8,164 nt of DNA, taken from the NCBI GenBank assembly GCA_026395275.1, contig JAPLZA010000078.1:4050-12213 (forward strand), given 5' to 3'. The translations under genes and the position numbers were made by a program. A model generated the notes under the pieces. The model was not told where the DNA came from, did not search any database, and saw only the letters and a list, made by a program, of their open reading frames with translations. Shown piece by piece: positions 6,536 to 8,164 of this stretch. Numbering within the stretch: position 1 is the stretch's first letter; each line of letters opens with the position of its first letter. Origin of the DNA: Candidatus Staskawiczbacteria bacterium (GTDB taxonomy: Bacteria > Patescibacteriota > Minisyncoccia > Minisyncoccales > Staskawiczbacteraceae).

Positions 6536-6857
6536 TTAAAAGAAACGGCTGACAGGTAATCCGCGTCGCGAACACGGACCTTTGCGTTTGTGCTTCTGCG
6601 CACAGGTTGGTTTCTGCCCCGGGAACTTCGCCCGGGGCTAAATAACTCAGGAGCCTTCGAACGGCCCTCTAACCACGCTAAGCTGATAATGTAAACTATA
6701 CCAAAGAAGTTCTCTAAAGAGGTCAGTGCCTCCTCGAACTCTCCCTGCGCTTTTACTGGTCCGCTGTCGGATCCAAGAGCACAGCTACTTTGGCAAGCTC
6801 GATGTTTAAGGCCGTCGATAGCCCACCAGCTCCCTGTCAACCAAAAGTGAATGAACT
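6456..6857 (-). ncRNA. Unassigned large structured non-coding RNA (about 400 nt)
   Basis: Positions 6463-6842 are about 56% GC by hand count, in an AT-rich window, and have no credible gene. A near-consensus promoter (6864-6892) would start RNA near 6857, and a stem plus U7 ends it at 6456. The main domain is closed by GGUUGACAGG (6842-6833) pairing with CCUGUCAGCC (6556-6547), ten pairs including one G-U. Within it lie hairpins at 6824-6809; 6775-6756 (eight pairs with a bulged A); 6740-6708 (GAGG/CCUC inside AGUUC/GAACU); 6667-6651 (GGGCC/GGCUC with a 7-nt loop); 6638-6616 (GCCCCGGG/CCCGGGGC); 6604-6589; and 6577-6561. A separate 3' domain (6535-6465) is closed by GCGCCGAG/CUCGGCGC. I could not match it to tmRNA (no tag frame ending in a stop, no acceptor plus T-arm), RNase P RNA (no GAGGAAAGUCC or ACAGAA core), SRP RNA or tRNA. 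That these helices form is inference from complementarity. Confidence 0.72.
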
Positions 6858-6863
6858 ATGTTT

Positions 6864-6892
6864 AGTATAGCACAAAGCAAAAGCCTTGTCAA
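6864..6892 (-). promoter_or_regulatory. Near-consensus sigma70 promoter of the structured RNA
   Basis: On the minus strand: perfect TTGACA (6892-6887), a 17-bp spacer, and TATACT (6869-6864, one mismatch) preceded by TG one base upstream (TGC-TATACT), an extended -10. Predicted start near 6857, 15 nt before the first long helix of the RNA. It is the strongest promoter in the window, as expected for an abundant stable RNA. The -35 box and upstream spacer overlap the terminator hairpin of the surface-protein gene. Confidence 0.8.
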
Positions 6893-6909
6893 TAGATGAC
6901 AAGGCTTTT
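6879..6909. terminator. Terminator hairpin of the surface-protein gene
   Basis: A 12-bp perfect inverted repeat, AAAAGCCTTGTC (6879-6890) and GACAAGGCTTTT (6898-6909), with a 7-nt loop. It is placed 26 bp beyond the stop codon of the minus-strand surface-protein gene. The A/T ends of the stem act as the A- and U-tracts in either direction. The -35 box of the next minus-strand promoter lies within its loop and stem. Confidence 0.7.
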
Positions 6910-6934
6910 AAAATTAATCTTTTTTAGCTTATTT

Positions 6935-8164
6935 TTATCCTCTTAATTTCTGAATTCTTTTGGCAAGTTCTTTTTCTGCTTTATAGCCTCTGGCAATTTT
7001 CTTTTTGTTGTCAAACCATTTTTCAACTCCAAAAAATATTCCCCCTCTCCACATCCAAATGAAAATTATGGTTATCAATAATGGCAAAAAGAATGAATCC
7101 ACCCAAAAATTATTAGTTAATCCGGTTGAAACGGTTGAAGCTCCCAAAACTCTTGCAGTTGTAACAATAACTGAAGCGCTGGTTTGAGGAACATAACTTG
7201 TACTTGAGCTTGTTGTATTTGTGGGATTAGTTAAAGTTGTGCTTCCGTAAGTAAAGTTTGGAGCCAAAGCCACTTGAGCTTGATAAGTCACTGTAACTGT
7301 CTGGCCGGCAGAAATTGTATTTAAATTTAACCCGGAAATAACATCTCCGGAATAATTGTTATAAGAATTGTTAGATCTTGCAACAATTAATTGATTGCTA
7401 TAAGTAAGGTTGGCCGGTAAAGTGTCTCTGACAACCACATTTTGCACATCGCTTCCGCTTGCCTGCAAAGTTATCATAAACATAAGCATATCTGAAGGAT
7501 TTGCCGATGTTGAAGTCAAAAATGCTGAACCACTTGTAAGATTCTTCACAGTCTTAGACACAGTTAAAGTTCCGACTACATTATTTTGGCAAGCGTTATT
7601 AGAACATCCATTTGGACAATATTGAGATAAATCTTGCTGAACACCGCATGAATCGTACCAATACAAATTGTTTCCAGAACATCTTAAATAAGAGTGGTAT
7701 GTGCAAGTATTAATATAGTTGTTTTGGCAATAATTATTATAACAGCCGTTTTGGCACCACTGAATTAAGCTTTGCTGGTTTCCGCATGAATCATACCAGT
7801 ACAAATTGTTTCCAGAGCATCTCTGTTGATAATTTGAAGTGCAACTGTTTGTACAGCTTCCATTTGTGCAAGTCTGATTTCCTGTGCAAGTTGTTTGTAA
7901 CTGAGCGTTGGTAGCGTTTGTGCAGGTACTTGAGGCTGTGCCAGGGTTGTTGCAAGTATATGTTATGTAGTTTTGATAAACATTGTTGCCTTGGCAAAAC
8001 AAACCGCCGGTTGGACCGTTGGTTCCGCACTGAGAGTTGCTACTGCAAGCTATGTTAACAGAAACACAGCTTCCATTTGTGCAAGTCTGATTTCCTGTGC
8101 AAGTTGTTTGTAACTGAGCGTTGGTAGCGTTTGTGCAGGTACTTGAGGCTGTGCCAGGGTTGTT
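6935..8164 (-). CDS. Membrane-anchored Cys-rich repeat surface protein with DUF11-like domain (5' truncated by window)
   Basis: The C-terminal 409 residues are visible; the frame is open to the window edge, so the start is outside. Numbering from 8164, a Cys/Asn/Thr-rich module of 33 residues (1-33) recurs identically at 72-104, separated by a related Cys-rich linker with CQGNNVYQNYITYTC. Two 46-residue modules follow (about 108-153 and 154-199), each with RCSGNNLYWYDSC and further paired cysteines. A beta-rich DUF11-like domain covers about 197-335 (VSKTV start, VVVRDTLPANLTYSN, AGQTVTVTYQAQV). A Thr/Ser-rich stretch, one membrane helix (about 357-373) and a basic cytoplasmic tail end the protein. 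The many cysteines suggest disulfide-stabilised extracellular modules. The architecture fits a cell-surface adhesin or envelope protein; the ligand is unknown. A TTG at 8002 is only an internal codon, not the start. Confidence 0.88.
   Translation of the reverse strand, partial: NNPGTASSTCTNATNAQLQTTCTGNQTCTNGSCVSVNIACSSNSQCGTNGPTGGLFCQGNNVYQNYITYTCNNPGTASSTCTNATNAQLQTTCTGNQTCTNGSCTNSCTSNYQQRCSGNNLYWYDSCGNQQSLIQWCQNGCYNNYCQNNYINTCTYHSYLRCSGNNLYWYDSCGVQQDLSQYCPNGCSNNACQNNVVGTLTVSKTVKNLTSGSAFLTSTSANPSDMLMFMITLQASGSDVQNVVVRDTLPANLTYSNQLIVARSNNSYNNYSGDVISGLNLNTISAGQTVTVTYQAQVALAPNFTYGSTTLTNPTNTTSSSTSYVPQTSASVIVTTARVLGASTVSTGLTNNFWVDSFFLPLLITIIFIWMWRGGIFFGVEKWFDNKKKIARGYKAEKELAKRIQKLRG
7568..7843 (-). 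repeat. Two diverged 138-bp tandem repeats encoding 46-residue Cys modules
   Basis: Units of 46 codons at about 7843-7706 and 7705-7568. Matching landmarks, such as CATGAATC on the plus strand at 7785 and 7647, are exactly 138 bp apart. The encoded units share RCSGNNLYWYDSCG and a C-x3-C..C ending, but the DNA has diverged at third positions, so this duplication is older than the upstream 99-bp repeat. Confidence 0.85.
7853..7951 (-). repeat. Perfect 99-bp direct repeat, copy 1
   Basis: Identical base for base to 8066-8164, offset 213 bp (71 codons, in frame). Encodes the 33-residue module starting NNPGTASSTC. The identity stops at 7853 on this side; on the other side the comparison is cut by the window edge. 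Confidence 0.95.
8066..8164 (-). repeat. Perfect 99-bp direct repeat, copy 2 (may continue beyond window)
   Basis: Second identical copy of the 7853-7951 segment, 213 bp away. It reaches the last base of the window, so the true repeat may be longer and further copies may lie beyond. Confidence 0.95.

Noticed and set aside
6616..6638. GCCCCGGG/CCCGGGGC hairpin as a terminator
   Set aside because: Strong 8-bp stem but no T-run on either side; it fits better as an internal helix of the RNA.
6493..6840. A 115-residue open frame on the minus strand across the GC-rich block
   Set aside because: It has only a TTG start, no ribosome site, no family resemblance and a composition unlike the real proteins. 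It lies over dense RNA secondary structure, so it is a chance frame in an RNA gene.
6456..6857. Structured RNA as tmRNA
   Set aside because: Short tmRNA-like strings occur (AUCGACGGCC, AUCGAGCUUG, GUAAAAGCGC), but no frame after GUAAAA gives a short hydrophobic tag with a stop, and there is no 7-bp acceptor stem joined to a UUCGA T-arm. A covariance model search should confirm this.
6456..6857. Structured RNA as RNase P RNA
   Set aside because: The size and the closing helix would suit, but neither strand has the GAGGAAAGUCC and ACAGAA-type conserved core.
1..8164. Recoded UGA (alternative genetic code of some CPR lineages)
   Set aside because: All recognised proteins read correctly with the standard code and none needs an in-frame TGA, so nothing here supports recoding.
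1..8164. CRISPR array, insertion sequence or prophage
   Set aside because: No regularly spaced short repeats, transposase, integrase or terminal inverted repeats were seen; the only long repeats are inside the surface-protein gene.

Overview
The window is AT-rich outside one patch. It carries compact, tightly packed genes for replication, recombination, translation and the envelope, with standard-code stops (seven TAA, one TAG). A short gamma-like DnaX, very small intergenic gaps, near-absence of Shine-Dalgarno motifs, and a Cys-rich surface protein with a DUF11-like domain and a C-terminal membrane anchor all suggest a Candidate Phyla Radiation (Patescibacteria, perhaps Parcubacteria-like) genome. 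This is an inference from gene style; there is no rRNA here to confirm it.

Layout. Positions 1-1736 (minus strand): a GtrA-like membrane protein gene, then dnaX (DNA polymerase III clamp-loader subunit), then the first 15 codons of a further gene overlapping the dnaX stop. Positions 1827-3866 (plus strand): a CDP-alcohol phosphatidyltransferase and cysS (cysteinyl-tRNA synthetase), 3 bp apart, behind a good promoter. Positions 3867-4450: a small unrecognised 83-residue gene on the minus strand, with a strong Shine-Dalgarno and its own terminator, divergent from the next operon. Positions 4451-6414 (plus strand): dnaB (replicative helicase) and recR (recombination mediator), 5 bp apart and closed by a hairpin terminator. 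Positions 6456-6857 (minus strand): a GC-rich, highly structured region with a near-consensus promoter on one side and a hairpin plus U-tract on the other, best read as an unassigned structured non-coding RNA of about 400 nt. Positions 6935-8164 (minus strand): the C-terminal 409 residues of a secreted, membrane-anchored Cys-rich repeat protein whose start lies outside the window.

The genes form separate transcription units: gtrA-like/dnaX/next gene; phosphatidyltransferase/cysS; small gene; dnaB/recR; ncRNA; surface protein. DnaX, DnaB and RecR work at the replication fork and in gap repair. The phosphatidyltransferase, GtrA-like protein and surface protein act in or on the membrane.

The main candidate for something undescribed is the 6456-6857 RNA. 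It has a 10-bp long-range closing helix, at least six local hairpins, about 56% GC by hand count, and a promoter whose -35 box lies inside the terminator hairpin of the neighbouring surface-protein gene. I could not fit it to tmRNA, RNase P RNA, SRP RNA or tRNA.
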